Shown here in pieces: positions 36,620-44,649 of a stretch of DNA of 64,000 bases. Position 1 is the stretch's first letter. Each line of letters starts with the position of its first letter. Position numbers and translations under genes: made by a program. Origin of the DNA: Chitinophaga flava (lineage in GTDB: Bacteria > Bacteroidota > Bacteroidia > Chitinophagales > Chitinophagaceae); contig NZ_QFFJ01000002.1 of NCBI RefSeq assembly GCF_003308995.1, positions 2,046,001-2,110,000 on the forward strand. Direction: 5' to 3'. Under the pieces are notes generated by a model. The model searched no databases. It was not told the origin of the DNA and was given only the letters and a program-made list of their open reading frames with translations.

Positions 36620-37753
36620 ATGAGTGAAAAGATATGGCTCTCTTCCCCGCATATGGGTGGCACGGAAAAAGACTTTGTTACAGCTGCATTTGATACCAAC
36701 TGGATTGCTCCTTTGGGTGCTAATGTAGATGGATTTGAAGAAGATCTCGAACAGTATCTGAAAGAAGGATACGTGGCAGCGCTCTCTTCTGGTACAGCAG
36801 CCCTTCACCTGGCGCTGGTACTGGCAGATGTAAAGGCGGGCGATGAAGTGATCTGTCAGAGTATGACATTCTCTGCATCAGCTAATCCTATCACCTATCT
36901 GGGCGCCACGCCGGTATTTGTAGACAGTGAAAAAGATACCTGGAATCTTGATCCTGTTTTACTGAAGGAGGCCATCCTTGACCGTATCGCCAAAGGTAAA
37001 AAGCCTAAAGCCATTATCCCTGTGCATCTCTATGGTATGCCGGCAAAAATGAACGAGATACAGGCGATTGCAGCCACTTATGATATTCCGGTGATTGAAG
37101 ATGCAGCCGAGGCGCTGGGTTCCTGGTACGGTGATAAAGCCTGCGGCACATTGGGCGATTTCGGCATCCTGAGCTTTAATGGCAATAAAATCATCACTAC
37201 CAGCGGTGGTGGCGCACTGGTGGGCAAAGACAAGGCAGCCATTGTGAAATCCCGCTTCCTGGCCAGCCAGGCACGTGATCCTGCACCTCACTACGAACAT
37301 ACTCATATCGGCTACAACTACCGGATGAGTAACATCTGCGCCGGCATCGGAAGAGGACAGATGGAAGTGCTGGAGAAAAGAGTAGAACAGCGCAGGGCCA
37401 ACTATCAGCATTATGTAAAAGAGCTGAGTGGCTTGCCTGGTGTGCAGTTTGTGTCTGAACCGCAAGGTACTTTCAGTAACCGTTGGCTGAGTACCATCCT
37501 GATAGATCCGCTGCAAAGCAATGGCATTACCCGCGAAACAATCCGGCTGGCACTGGAAAAATACCAGATTGAGTCCAGACCCTTATGGAAGCCTATGCAC
37601 CTGCAGCCGGTTTTTGCCGGAGCACCCGCTTATGTGAATGGTGTATCGGAAATGCTCTTCAATAATGGATTGTGTTTGCCAAGCGGTTCTAACCTCACTC
37701 AGGCGCAGTTGCAACAAACAACAGATATTATTAAGGCACTGTGGAACAAATAA
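36620..37753 (+). CDS. DegT/DnrJ/EryC1-family sugar aminotransferase (PglE/WecE type)
   Basis: 377 residues with the full PLP-dependent sugar aminotransferase fold. SSGTAALHLAL and EDAAEALGSWYGDKACGTLGD are the conserved motifs, and the PLP lysine is in SFNGNKIITTSGGG. It would transfer an amino group to the 4-keto sugar made by the dehydratase encoded at 20401. It is the last gene of the locus, 54 bp after the phosphoglycosyltransferase, and is followed by a terminator. Confidence 0.92.
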   Translation: MSEKIWLSSPHMGGTEKDFVTAAFDTNWIAPLGANVDGFEEDLEQYLKEGYVAALSSGTAALHLALVLADVKAGDEVICQSMTFSASANPITYLGATPVFVDSEKDTWNLDPVLLKEAILDRIAKGKKPKAIIPVHLYGMPAKMNEIQAIAATYDIPVIEDAAEALGSWYGDKACGTLGDFGILSFNGNKIITTSGGGALVGKDKAAIVKSRFLASQARDPAPHYEHTHIGYNYRMSNICAGIGRGQMEVLEKRVEQRRANYQHYVKELSGLPGVQFVSEPQGTFSNRWLSTILIDPLQSNGITRETIRLALEKYQIESRPLWKPMHLQPVFAGAPAYVNGVSEMLFNNGLCLPSGSNLTQAQLQQTTDIIKALWNK

Positions 37754-37780
37754 TTGCAGTTATCTAAAAACAAAATTCTA

Positions 37781-37809
37781 ACGGCTTCGGATATACGGAG
37801 CCGTTTTTC
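37781..37809 (+). terminator. Rho-independent terminator of the exopolysaccharide locus
   Basis: A 9-bp stem (37781-37789 with 37796-37804, one G-U pair) with loop GATATA and five T, 27 bp after the aminotransferase stop. Confidence 0.85.
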
Positions 37810-37820
37810 CGTTCTACTCT

Positions 37821-39371
37821 ATGAAGAGAGCCATCATCATATGCAGGAAAGCCTATGCGGTAGCCAGCGGTATGCTCGTTATGTGTATTTCCGTTCCATT
37901 GCTTGCTCAGGACATCGAAATAAAAAATCCTTCGCTGGAAGGACCCCCACGCGCGGCCGCCGCCCCACCTGGGTGGATGATCATTAATAACTCACCGGAT
38001 ATACAACCCGGTTGCTGCAGTGTCAGCCAGCCTGCCAGCCATGGAAGTACTTACAGTGGTATGATCAGCGATGCCACCATGGAAGAAGGCATTGTTCAGC
38101 ACCTGAGCACCGGTATTAAAGAAGGGAAAGCTTACGCCTTTTCCGTGGACCTGGCTTTCCCGCCCGTATACTTCGGCCAAAGGACCTGTAGCGGGGCTTT
38201 TATCGTATATGGCGGCAACAAGCCCGGTGAAAAAGAAGAGGTGCTGTGGAAATCACCGCTCTTTTATCACACCAACTGGAAGCGCTACAGGATTGAGTTT
38301 TCAGCAAAAAAGGATTATGCTTATATTATGCTTTGCAATTATTTTACTCCTTGCAGTAGTGCAAAACTGTCAGCAGTGCTGGTAGACAATCTCTCTCCCG
38401 CAATACAGGAAATTCCGAAGGCCGTACTAACGGTACAACCTACCTGTAAAGGCAGCAGCATAGGCACCGCCAGCGTAGAGGTGCTGGGGGGCCCTGTGCC
38501 ATGTACTTTCCGGTGGAAGCCCGGTGGACAAATTACTTCTTCCCTCAGTAACCTGGCCGCTGGCAGTTATGAAGTCACCATAACAGGCTTCAACGGCGCT
38601 TATACCACACTTACCGCTGTTATCGGCGAAGAGGTACTGAAAAACGAAATAAAGGTGCTGCCTTCCAGATGTTATGGAGATAACCAGAATGAAATATCAC
38701 TTGTCACCACGGGCGGAAAAGTGCCATACCGCTATTATTTCAACGGAAGTGATCATCCACTGTATACGCCACAGTTCCGTGACCTGCATCCCGGCAAATA
38801 TCCTTTGCTGGTGAAAGATGAACAAGGGTGCGCCACACAGGAACTTATAAATGTTGCAGAACCACCACTGTTGCAGATAACAGCGGCCCTGCTGAAAGAC
38901 GTCAGTTGCAATGATACCCATGATGGAAAAATAGAATTGCAGATGGCAGGTGGCACCCCACCTTATGCCTATCGGCTGGAAACAGGGGAGTGGCAGTCAT
39001 CCAATACCTGGAAGCAGTTGGATGAAGGCAGGTATTACTATACTGTTAAAGATAAAAATGATTGTCAGGTAACCGGTATGTCGGAGATCATTCGTAACAA
39101 CCGTCAATGTGCTGTATATGTGCCCACCGCGTTTAGTCCCAATGGAGATGGTCGCAACGATGTGTTCAGATGCAGGGTCAATGATGATATTACTGCTTAT
39201 CATTTGACAGTATATAATCGCTGGGGGGCTGTTGTTTTTAGCAGTACTGATCCCCAGCAGGCCTGGGATGGGGACCTGCAGCCTGCCGGGAGTTATGTAT
39301 GGGTACTCACTTACACTGATAGTAAACTGCAGGCCCGCAGACAACAGGGAAGCCTGATGCTGGTGCGGTAA
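37821..39371 (+). CDS. Secreted protein with SprB-like repeats and type IX secretion C-terminal (CHU_C/gliding) domain
   Basis: 516 residues. A signal peptide ends near LLAQ. Residues ~30-190 resemble a carbohydrate-binding/jelly-roll region; then come about three SprB-type repeats (for example VQPTCKGSSIGTASVEVLGG and DVSCNDTHDGKIELQMAGGT). The last ~85 residues, with VPTAFSPNGDGRNDVF and VYNRWGAVVFSS, are the type B sorting domain recognised by the type IX secretion system. The protein should be displayed on or released from the surface. It follows the exopolysaccharide terminator by 12 bp with no obvious promoter, so read-through expression is possible. Confidence 0.9.
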   Translation: MKRAIIICRKAYAVASGMLVMCISVPLLAQDIEIKNPSLEGPPRAAAAPPGWMIINNSPDIQPGCCSVSQPASHGSTYSGMISDATMEEGIVQHLSTGIKEGKAYAFSVDLAFPPVYFGQRTCSGAFIVYGGNKPGEKEEVLWKSPLFYHTNWKRYRIEFSAKKDYAYIMLCNYFTPCSSAKLSAVLVDNLSPAIQEIPKAVLTVQPTCKGSSIGTASVEVLGGPVPCTFRWKPGGQITSSLSNLAAGSYEVTITGFNGAYTTLTAVIGEEVLKNEIKVLPSRCYGDNQNEISLVTTGGKVPYRYYFNGSDHPLYTPQFRDLHPGKYPLLVKDEQGCATQELINVAEPPLLQITAALLKDVSCNDTHDGKIELQMAGGTPPYAYRLETGEWQSSNTWKQLDEGRYYYTVKDKNDCQVTGMSEIIRNNRQCAVYVPTAFSPNGDGRNDVFRCRVNDDITAYHLTVYNRWGAVVFSSTDPQQAWDGDLQPAGSYVWVLTYTDSKLQARRQQGSLMLVR

Positions 39372-39376
39372 TACAC

Positions 39377-40129
39377 TTAGCGGGTCGCTGTCAGACTATT
39401 GTTTTTAAATGGATATTGTTCCAGCCGTTTCAGCAGCTTTTTGTTTTCTGCAATATCGCGGATGGCCTGCATATGTTTTTCATGGTGCAGGTCTGTACCG
39501 ATATAGTCGATCATATTGGCATCCAGTAATTGAAAGGCTGCCTGTTGCACCGCTTTACCGTAATAACCGGTGAGTGACAGCAGGTTCAGCTGCAGTTGAC
39601 ATCCCCAGGATTTAAATTCCTTATAGAGGTTGAAGTTTTTGTGACAATAGTTATATCGTTCGGGATGGGCCAGCAAAGGCATATAGCCCCGGGCGCTCAT
39701 TTCGAAAAGCCATTGGTGCATCTGTGGCGGTGGTGCTACAAAAGAGATCTCTACTAGTACCAGCCGTCCATTGAGTGTGAGCAACGGCGATTTCAGGAGC
39801 GTTTCAAACTGCTCGTCCATATAGTACTCTGCAGCATAATTGAAGGGCACATTGATTCGTTGGGTTGCGAGGGCAGCTTCCACCTCCAGATAAGGACCAT
39901 GAATGGTTTCCTGCGAATTGGGGAAACGGTCCATCATAATATGCGGGGTGGTAATAATTTTCCGGATGCCCAGCTCATGCAGCTGACTGATAAAATCCAC
40001 ACTGGTGGCTACATCCGGAACGCCGTCGTCTATCCCCGGAATCAGGTGCGAATGAATATCTGTTTCAATGCCTGAGAGGAAAGGGACCAGTGATTTACTG
40101 GTATCCCGTTTTTTCCGGAAGAAGAACAT
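39377..40129 (-). CDS. CpsB/CapC/YwqE-type PHP-domain tyrosine phosphatase
   Basis: About 250 residues from the ATG at the MFFFRKKR start; a TTG at 40171 would add 14 residues and looks weaker. The metal-binding PHP motifs are visible: TDIHSHLIPGIDDGV, TTPHIM, LAHPERY and GTDLHH. This manganese-dependent family dephosphorylates the tyrosine-rich tail of BY-kinases. The kinase is at 23287, some 14 kb away on the other strand, and the phosphatase lies just outside the locus terminator. It converges on the type IX-secreted gene with only 5 bp between stops. Confidence 0.9.
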   Translation of the reverse strand: MFFFRKKRDTSKSLVPFLSGIETDIHSHLIPGIDDGVPDVATSVDFISQLHELGIRKIITTPHIMMDRFPNSQETIHGPYLEVEAALATQRINVPFNYAAEYYMDEQFETLLKSPLLTLNGRLVLVEISFVAPPPQMHQWLFEMSARGYMPLLAHPERYNYCHKNFNLYKEFKSWGCQLQLNLLSLTGYYGKAVQQAAFQLLDANMIDYIGTDLHHEKHMQAIRDIAENKKLLKRLEQYPFKNNSLTATR

Positions 40130-40229
40130 GGTTAAAATTCCTTTTTGGTTTATCAGCGCAATGGTTCGCAAAATCTTTGCCAGTTACGGTTGCACATGAC
40201 TTTTCAAAACGTAACGCAGCGGGAAATAT

Positions 40230-40703
40230 TTACAGAGAGATCAGTTTGACGATTTCCTCCAGATACTGCTGGTCGGTGGTGTCAAAATGATCAGGCAGTT
40301 CGCTGTCCACATCCAGTACGCCCGCTACAATGCCGTCTTTTATCAGCGGCACCACGATCTCTGATTTGGAAAGGCTGCTACAGGCGATGTGACCGGGAAA
40401 AGCTTCCACATCCGGTACAACGAGTGTGGTGGCCTGTGCCCAACTGGTGCCACATACTCCTCTTCCCTTACGGATACGGGTACACGCTACAGGCCCCTGA
40501 AAAGGTCCCAGTACCAGCTCATCCTGCTTTACCAGATAAAACCCTACCCAAAACCAGCCGAATTGTTCTTTCAACGCAGCGGCTACATTGGCCAGATTAG
40601 CCACCAGGTCTGGCTCTCCCTCCAGTAATCCTTTGATCTGCGGGATCAGTGCCTGGTATTGTGTGGCTTTATCTCCTTGTACAATCTGTAAGTCTTCTGC
40701 CAT
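40230..40703 (-). CDS. msrC: Free methionine-(R)-sulfoxide reductase (GAF domain)
   Basis: 157 residues from ATG 40703 (an upstream in-frame start at 40757 is unlikely). The GAF domain has the complete fRMsr signature: WVGFYLV, LGPFQGPVACTRI, GRGVCGTSW, FPGHIACSSLSKSEIVVP. The three cysteines in VAC, GVCG and IACS are the catalytic and resolving residues. It reduces free methionine sulfoxide in the cytoplasm, an oxidative-stress repair role. It is divergent from idi with about 200 bp between starts. Confidence 0.92.
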   Translation of the reverse strand: MAEDLQIVQGDKATQYQALIPQIKGLLEGEPDLVANLANVAAALKEQFGWFWVGFYLVKQDELVLGPFQGPVACTRIRKGRGVCGTSWAQATTLVVPDVEAFPGHIACSSLSKSEIVVPLIKDGIVAGVLDVDSELPDHFDTTDQQYLEEIVKLISL

Positions 40704-40885
40704 TTTTTTCAGTAAAGGTAAGATAAATACACGCGCAAAGAAGTACGGCGGGAACACCGCAGGCAGGTGTAATTTTTTTTCACTTTTCCCGTTATTATTG
40801 TATATTTATTTAAAGTAACCATTGAAGAAACAGGCTCATTTTTAGTAATTCGCGATCATTTCCGACAGCTAACAGCTTTATTAAA

Positions 40886-40893
40886 TATCTTTG
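40886..40893 (+). promoter_or_regulatory. Candidate -7 element of idi
   Basis: TATCTTTG matches TAnnTTTG, 7 bp before ATG 40901; the predicted leader is only about 4 nt. No clear -33 element is seen. Confidence 0.45.
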
Positions 40894-40900
40894 TTACGCT

Positions 40901-41440
40901 ATGAATCTACCTGAAGTAATATTAGTGACCGAATCCGATGAACCTATTGGTACGATGGAGAAAATGGAAGCGCACCGCAAAGGACTCCTGCACCGTGCTT
41001 TTTCCGTATTTATTATGAATGATGCCGGAGATATTTTGCTGCAGCAGCGTGCTCTGGGAAAATACCATTCACCCGGGCTTTGGACCAATGCCTGCTGTAG
41101 TCATCAGCTGCCTGGCGAAACCACCCTCGATGCGGCGCACCGCAGACTGATGGAAGAAATGGGTTTCGACTGTCCCCTGGAAGAAATTTTCGCCTTTACT
41201 TACAGGACCGTTTTTGACAATGGACTTATTGAGCACGAATTTGATCATGTGCTTATCGGATACTACAATGGAGCAATCAACCCCGACAGCGAGGAGGTTA
41301 AAGATTACCGGTATATGTCTCCCAGTCAGATACTGGAATTAATGGCGCGGGAGCCAGACAGCTTTACCAGCTGGTTCCATCTCGCATTGCCAAAAGTGTT
41401 AAAATATCTGAATCTGTCTGTCACCACGGCTGACGTGTAA
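40901..41440 (+). CDS. idi: Isopentenyl-diphosphate delta-isomerase, type I
   Basis: 179 residues of the Nudix-like type I Idi family. The catalytic cysteine is in TNACCSHQLPGE and the catalytic glutamate is in EHEFDHV; RRLMEEMGF is the Nudix-like helix. It interconverts isopentenyl and dimethylallyl diphosphate, balancing the two C5 isoprenoid units. A terpene synthase gene begins 193 bp downstream in the same direction, so extra precursor supply for terpene formation is a reasonable reading. Confidence 0.95.
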   Translation: MNLPEVILVTESDEPIGTMEKMEAHRKGLLHRAFSVFIMNDAGDILLQQRALGKYHSPGLWTNACCSHQLPGETTLDAAHRRLMEEMGFDCPLEEIFAFTYRTVFDNGLIEHEFDHVLIGYYNGAINPDSEEVKDYRYMSPSQILELMAREPDSFTSWFHLALPKVLKYLNLSVTTADV

Positions 41441-41632
41441 ATTGCCCTGTACTCTTTTTTATTGCATCTCATTTGCTGTTAACCGAAACAAATCACCTTT
41501 ATCTTTTTTACTATGCCAACAGGTAGGGTAAAACCTTTGTTGTGCCCGCCTGCCAACGTTTTACCGGGAACGTCCCTGTTTTGTCTATGCCATTTCATAA
41601 CCCTTAATAGTTAACTGTTAAACCACAGACAC

Positions 41633-42607
41633 ATGACAACGATCCAGTTTCCCCGGATCCAGTATCCGTTTCCCTCTCGTTTGAATCCGCATGTTCAGGC
41701 TGCCCAGCAACACGTTGAGGACTGGGTGTACCTTCATGGTTTGCTCTCTACCGAAAAGGCAAGAATGCGCTTTGCCAAAGCCCGTTTTGCCTGGCTGGCT
41801 GCCAGGGCCTTTCCCGACGCAGCACTGCATGAACTTTGCATTATCGCCGACTTCAACACCTGGCTGTTTATCCTCGACGACCAATGTGATGAAGCCGAAG
41901 CAGGAAAAAAATCCGACTTCCTCCGCAACGTCATGGCCGGTTTTATGAACATCCTGCGCAGTCCTGAACCCCGTACTCCGGCCACTAATGCGCCACTGCC
42001 GGCAGCCCTCATCAGCATCTGGGAACGGATGCAGGCCATCAGCTCACCTGCCTGGCAGCAGCGATTCATCCGCAGTATGGAAGATTATTTTAACTCCTGC
42101 CTCTGGGAAGCACAAAACAGAGAAAATCATGTAGTGCCCTCAGTAACCGACTATGTTAGAATGCGCCCCTATACCGGCGCTCTACTGGCCGATGTGGAAG
42201 CCATCGATATCATCGAAAAAATCTACCTCTCCGATGAACTGCTCCACAATGCCCTGCTCAAACGTATGATACAGGCCTGCAACAATATTGTCTGCTGGTC
42301 CAACGACCTCTTTTCCTTCAATAAGGAAAGCAAAGCCGGCGATGTGCACAACCTGGTAATGGTACTGCAACACGAACGCCAGTGCTCTCTGCAGGAAGCC
42401 ATCGACGAAGCTGCCCGCATGCACAACGAAGAAGTGGCCATCTTTGTGGTATTGGAAAAACTATTACCGCTCACTGGCAGTGAAAAAGACTATGAACTGC
42501 TGCGATACGTGTCTGTATTGCGCTCATGGATCACCGGCAATTTCGACTGGAGCATGCATGATACCGGAAGATATGGGGCTATGGTAAAGGAAAAAGTGAA
42601 CAGTTAA
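41633..42607 (+). CDS. Class I terpene synthase (cyclase)
   Basis: 324 residues, all-alpha class I fold. The aspartate-rich motif is D82-D-Q-C-D86-E; the NSE triad is N224, S228 and E232 (NDLFSFNKE); the pyrophosphate-sensor arginine is Arg178, exactly 46 residues before N224; and the C-terminal RY pair is R313-Y314. All residues needed for ionising a prenyl diphosphate are therefore present. The product, sesquiterpene or diterpene, cannot be predicted. No P450 or prenyltransferase is next to it. The 192-bp upstream region has an 8-bp inverted repeat (41527-41534 with 41558-41565) and a possible TATCTTTT box. Confidence 0.94.
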   Translation: MTTIQFPRIQYPFPSRLNPHVQAAQQHVEDWVYLHGLLSTEKARMRFAKARFAWLAARAFPDAALHELCIIADFNTWLFILDDQCDEAEAGKKSDFLRNVMAGFMNILRSPEPRTPATNAPLPAALISIWERMQAISSPAWQQRFIRSMEDYFNSCLWEAQNRENHVVPSVTDYVRMRPYTGALLADVEAIDIIEKIYLSDELLHNALLKRMIQACNNIVCWSNDLFSFNKESKAGDVHNLVMVLQHERQCSLQEAIDEAARMHNEEVAIFVVLEKLLPLTGSEKDYELLRYVSVLRSWITGNFDWSMHDTGRYGAMVKEKVNS

Positions 42608-42621
42608 TGAAGTTATAGCAG

Positions 42622-42653
42622 GGCTGACCCAAAAAGGGAGCTTTGGGTCAGCC
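42622..42653. terminator. Bidirectional hairpin between the terpene synthase and DUF2157-like genes
   Basis: A perfect 12-bp stem (42622-42633 with 42642-42653) with an 8-nt loop lies between two converging genes. Neither side has a long T-run, so it may end transcripts inefficiently or protect 3' ends. Confidence 0.65.
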
Positions 42654-42658
42654 GCTTG

Positions 42659-43696
42659 TCACGATGATCTGCGTTTCTCCAGGTATTTCTCTATCTGCTT
42701 GCCCAGCCACCAAAAAGAGAGTGCCAGAATAGAGAAAAAAAGCCCTTTGTTGGTACGGTCCCACAGATATTCGAAATAACGGGTGTAAAGATCCAGCAAC
42801 AGGAATATCACTCCCATATCCCGCAGCAGATCATCCTTGATACGGATGCCCAGCAAGAGGGTAAGGACACACTGTGCACTGAAAACAACGACCCACCACA
42901 ACAGATGTACCTGTCGTAATGCCTGCCATTCCTGCCAGGTACCACAGTTGCCGAAAATGGAAATCAGCCAGCCGGAAAGCATAAACAGTAACCAGCCACC
43001 AGCCCATGTAATCTCTTTGGCCGGAAGAAAAACAGCCCGGTGTTTCATCACCCATCCGGCTGCTATCAGCAACAGCGCCAGCAAAGCCATCCGGCAGGGC
43101 AGGTTCATCCCCAGAAAATAAGGACCATTGCTGGTGAGGTAATAAGTCAGTTTTACATAAGCCGGTATCAAACATAGCAACGTGGCAATCCATAACAGCC
43201 GGGAATGCAGCGTCAGTGCGACTATCGCATATACGGCCGTAGCCAGCAGCCAGAAAACGCCATAGTTGCCGCCAAGATAGCCCACACTTTTGCCCAGGTA
43301 TACCACGGTAACGCCTGTACTCAGTATAGGCAACAACCAGAAAAGTTCACGGTTAAAGGAAAAGGATGCATGATGCCGGTTACGGCGCCAGCCCTGGTAA
43401 CAAAGAAAAACGGTCAGCGCACCAAATAAAAAGGCGATCACACCATCTGTCAGGGAAAACTTCTTCCGGATAATTTCTATCCACTTCTCATCCAGTACCA
43501 ATGAGCCAAATGCCATCAAAGCACAGGAAATGGCTGCTATGAAGATGTACAGCGTAATGGTTTGCCAGTCGTTGCTGCGGATGGAATAACTCTGCTGCAG
43601 ATCTTCTGCCTGTGCATCACTGATCAGTTTGTCCTGCTGCCACTTACGGATGACCCGCTGCAGAAATTGCCCGTCTCTTTTGTCTACTTCCATCAT
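42659..43696 (-). CDS. Multi-pass membrane protein, DUF2157/DUF4401-like
   Basis: 345 residues. A soluble N-terminal helical stretch of about 45 residues (VIRKWQQDKLISDAQAEDL) is followed by about ten hydrophobic helices. This arrangement is that of the DUF2157-like family, whose function is unknown. Its start overlaps the end of the TMEM175-like gene by 4 bp, so the two are translated from one transcript. No catalytic motif is seen. Confidence 0.8.
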   Translation of the reverse strand: MMEVDKRDGQFLQRVIRKWQQDKLISDAQAEDLQQSYSIRSNDWQTITLYIFIAAISCALMAFGSLVLDEKWIEIIRKKFSLTDGVIAFLFGALTVFLCYQGWRRNRHHASFSFNRELFWLLPILSTGVTVVYLGKSVGYLGGNYGVFWLLATAVYAIVALTLHSRLLWIATLLCLIPAYVKLTYYLTSNGPYFLGMNLPCRMALLALLLIAAGWVMKHRAVFLPAKEITWAGGWLLFMLSGWLISIFGNCGTWQEWQALRQVHLLWWVVVFSAQCVLTLLLGIRIKDDLLRDMGVIFLLLDLYTRYFEYLWDRTNKGLFFSILALSFWWLGKQIEKYLEKRRSS

Positions 43697-44409
43697 GATG
43701 AACTCGATTTGTCCCCGATATGCACCAGGCGAAGCGTATTACGTTTTTTTATCTTGAGCCTGAAATGGTTGAAGAAGATCAGGCCTGGGATCACGAAGAA
43801 ACTGATTTTCTGTACAGAGGTGTTTTCCGGGAAGATGAAGTATGCCATGGTGATGATGGTAAACCCGGTGCTCATCGTCAGAAAACTATATTTCAACCGC
43901 TGATAAAGCAGTTCCTTCTCCATATGCAGCCCTGCCACCGCCAGTCCGGGCTTGCGCTGAAAAATATAATAGCTGATCCAGAAAAGCCCCGCCAGACAAC
44001 CGGCCAGATTAAACAGGTATATGTACAGCGGTAACATAAAATGGCTGCCTATATGCATTATCGACGCCGTGGAAAATGGAAAGGTGACAATAAAAAACAG
44101 GAAAAAAAGATTGCGGTGGATCAGCCCATCATCATAATGCTGTAAAAAACGACATAGCTGCAGATGCCATTTCCAGAATGTGCCAATGAACAGAAAACTC
44201 ATCGCAAAAGTGAAAAACTCCATCAGAAAAGGGTTCAACAGCTGTATATAATCCGCAACAGGCGCCTTTTCAGGCATATGCGGCAGTTTGATTTCGATGA
44301 TTAAGAGGGTAATGGCAATAGCAAACACGGCATCGCTGAACAACACCGCCCGGTCCAGCTCAAACTCACGGTGGGCCGGTTTAGCTTCCTTAATAACTGA
44401 CATAGACAT
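43693..44409 (-). CDS. TMEM175-family (DUF1211) potassium channel-like protein
   Basis: 238 residues, six predicted membrane helices. The defining motif RxxxFSDAVFAIAITLL is in the first helix (DRAVLFSDAVFAIAITLL). Bacterial TMEM175 proteins form tetrameric K+ channels without the classical selectivity filter. It is the first gene of a two-gene unit with the DUF2157-like protein. The 5' region carries inverted repeats described separately. Confidence 0.88.
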   Translation of the reverse strand: MSMSVIKEAKPAHREFELDRAVLFSDAVFAIAITLLIIEIKLPHMPEKAPVADYIQLLNPFLMEFFTFAMSFLFIGTFWKWHLQLCRFLQHYDDGLIHRNLFFLFFIVTFPFSTASIMHIGSHFMLPLYIYLFNLAGCLAGLFWISYYIFQRKPGLAVAGLHMEKELLYQRLKYSFLTMSTGFTIITMAYFIFPENTSVQKISFFVIPGLIFFNHFRLKIKKRNTLRLVHIGDKSSSS

Positions 44410-44420
44410 AATAAAAACGT

Positions 44421-44495
44421 ATAGCTTTTCAGCAATATACGAAAAGCTGAATAAAGCAACCCCGCCACCATTTTGAAATCACGTTTTCGTATATT
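44421..44495. repeat. Inverted repeats in the divergent TMEM175/TolC intergenic region
   Basis: AATATACGAAAA (44434-44445) and TTTTCGTATATT (44484-44495) form a perfect 12-bp inverted repeat 38 bp apart. The first copy also overlaps an 8-bp hairpin, AGCTTTTC with GAAAAGCT (about 44423-44448). The site lies between divergent genes and could be a paired operator. Nothing else is supported in 44410-44649. Confidence 0.55.
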
Positions 44496-44649
44496 CTGAA
44501 ATCAGACTTTTGCTGTATTCCTGTGCTGGTCTGACGAACCCGTTATCTGCTGCTTTCCTGCCGGTTACCATCCATCATTTGTGGACAACCTTTTCTTTTT
44601 TCTGTTGTTAAGCATTTATCAATCATCATATACTTTCAATGTTATAAGT

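Noticed and set aside
37754..37987. 77-codon frame after the aminotransferase gene
   Set aside because: It spans the terminator hairpin and runs into the next gene in another frame; it has no sensible start context.
44581..44649. GTG-initiated N-terminal extension of the TolC-family gene
   Set aside because: The extension places a second hydrophobic segment before a complete signal peptide that begins at ATG 44650.
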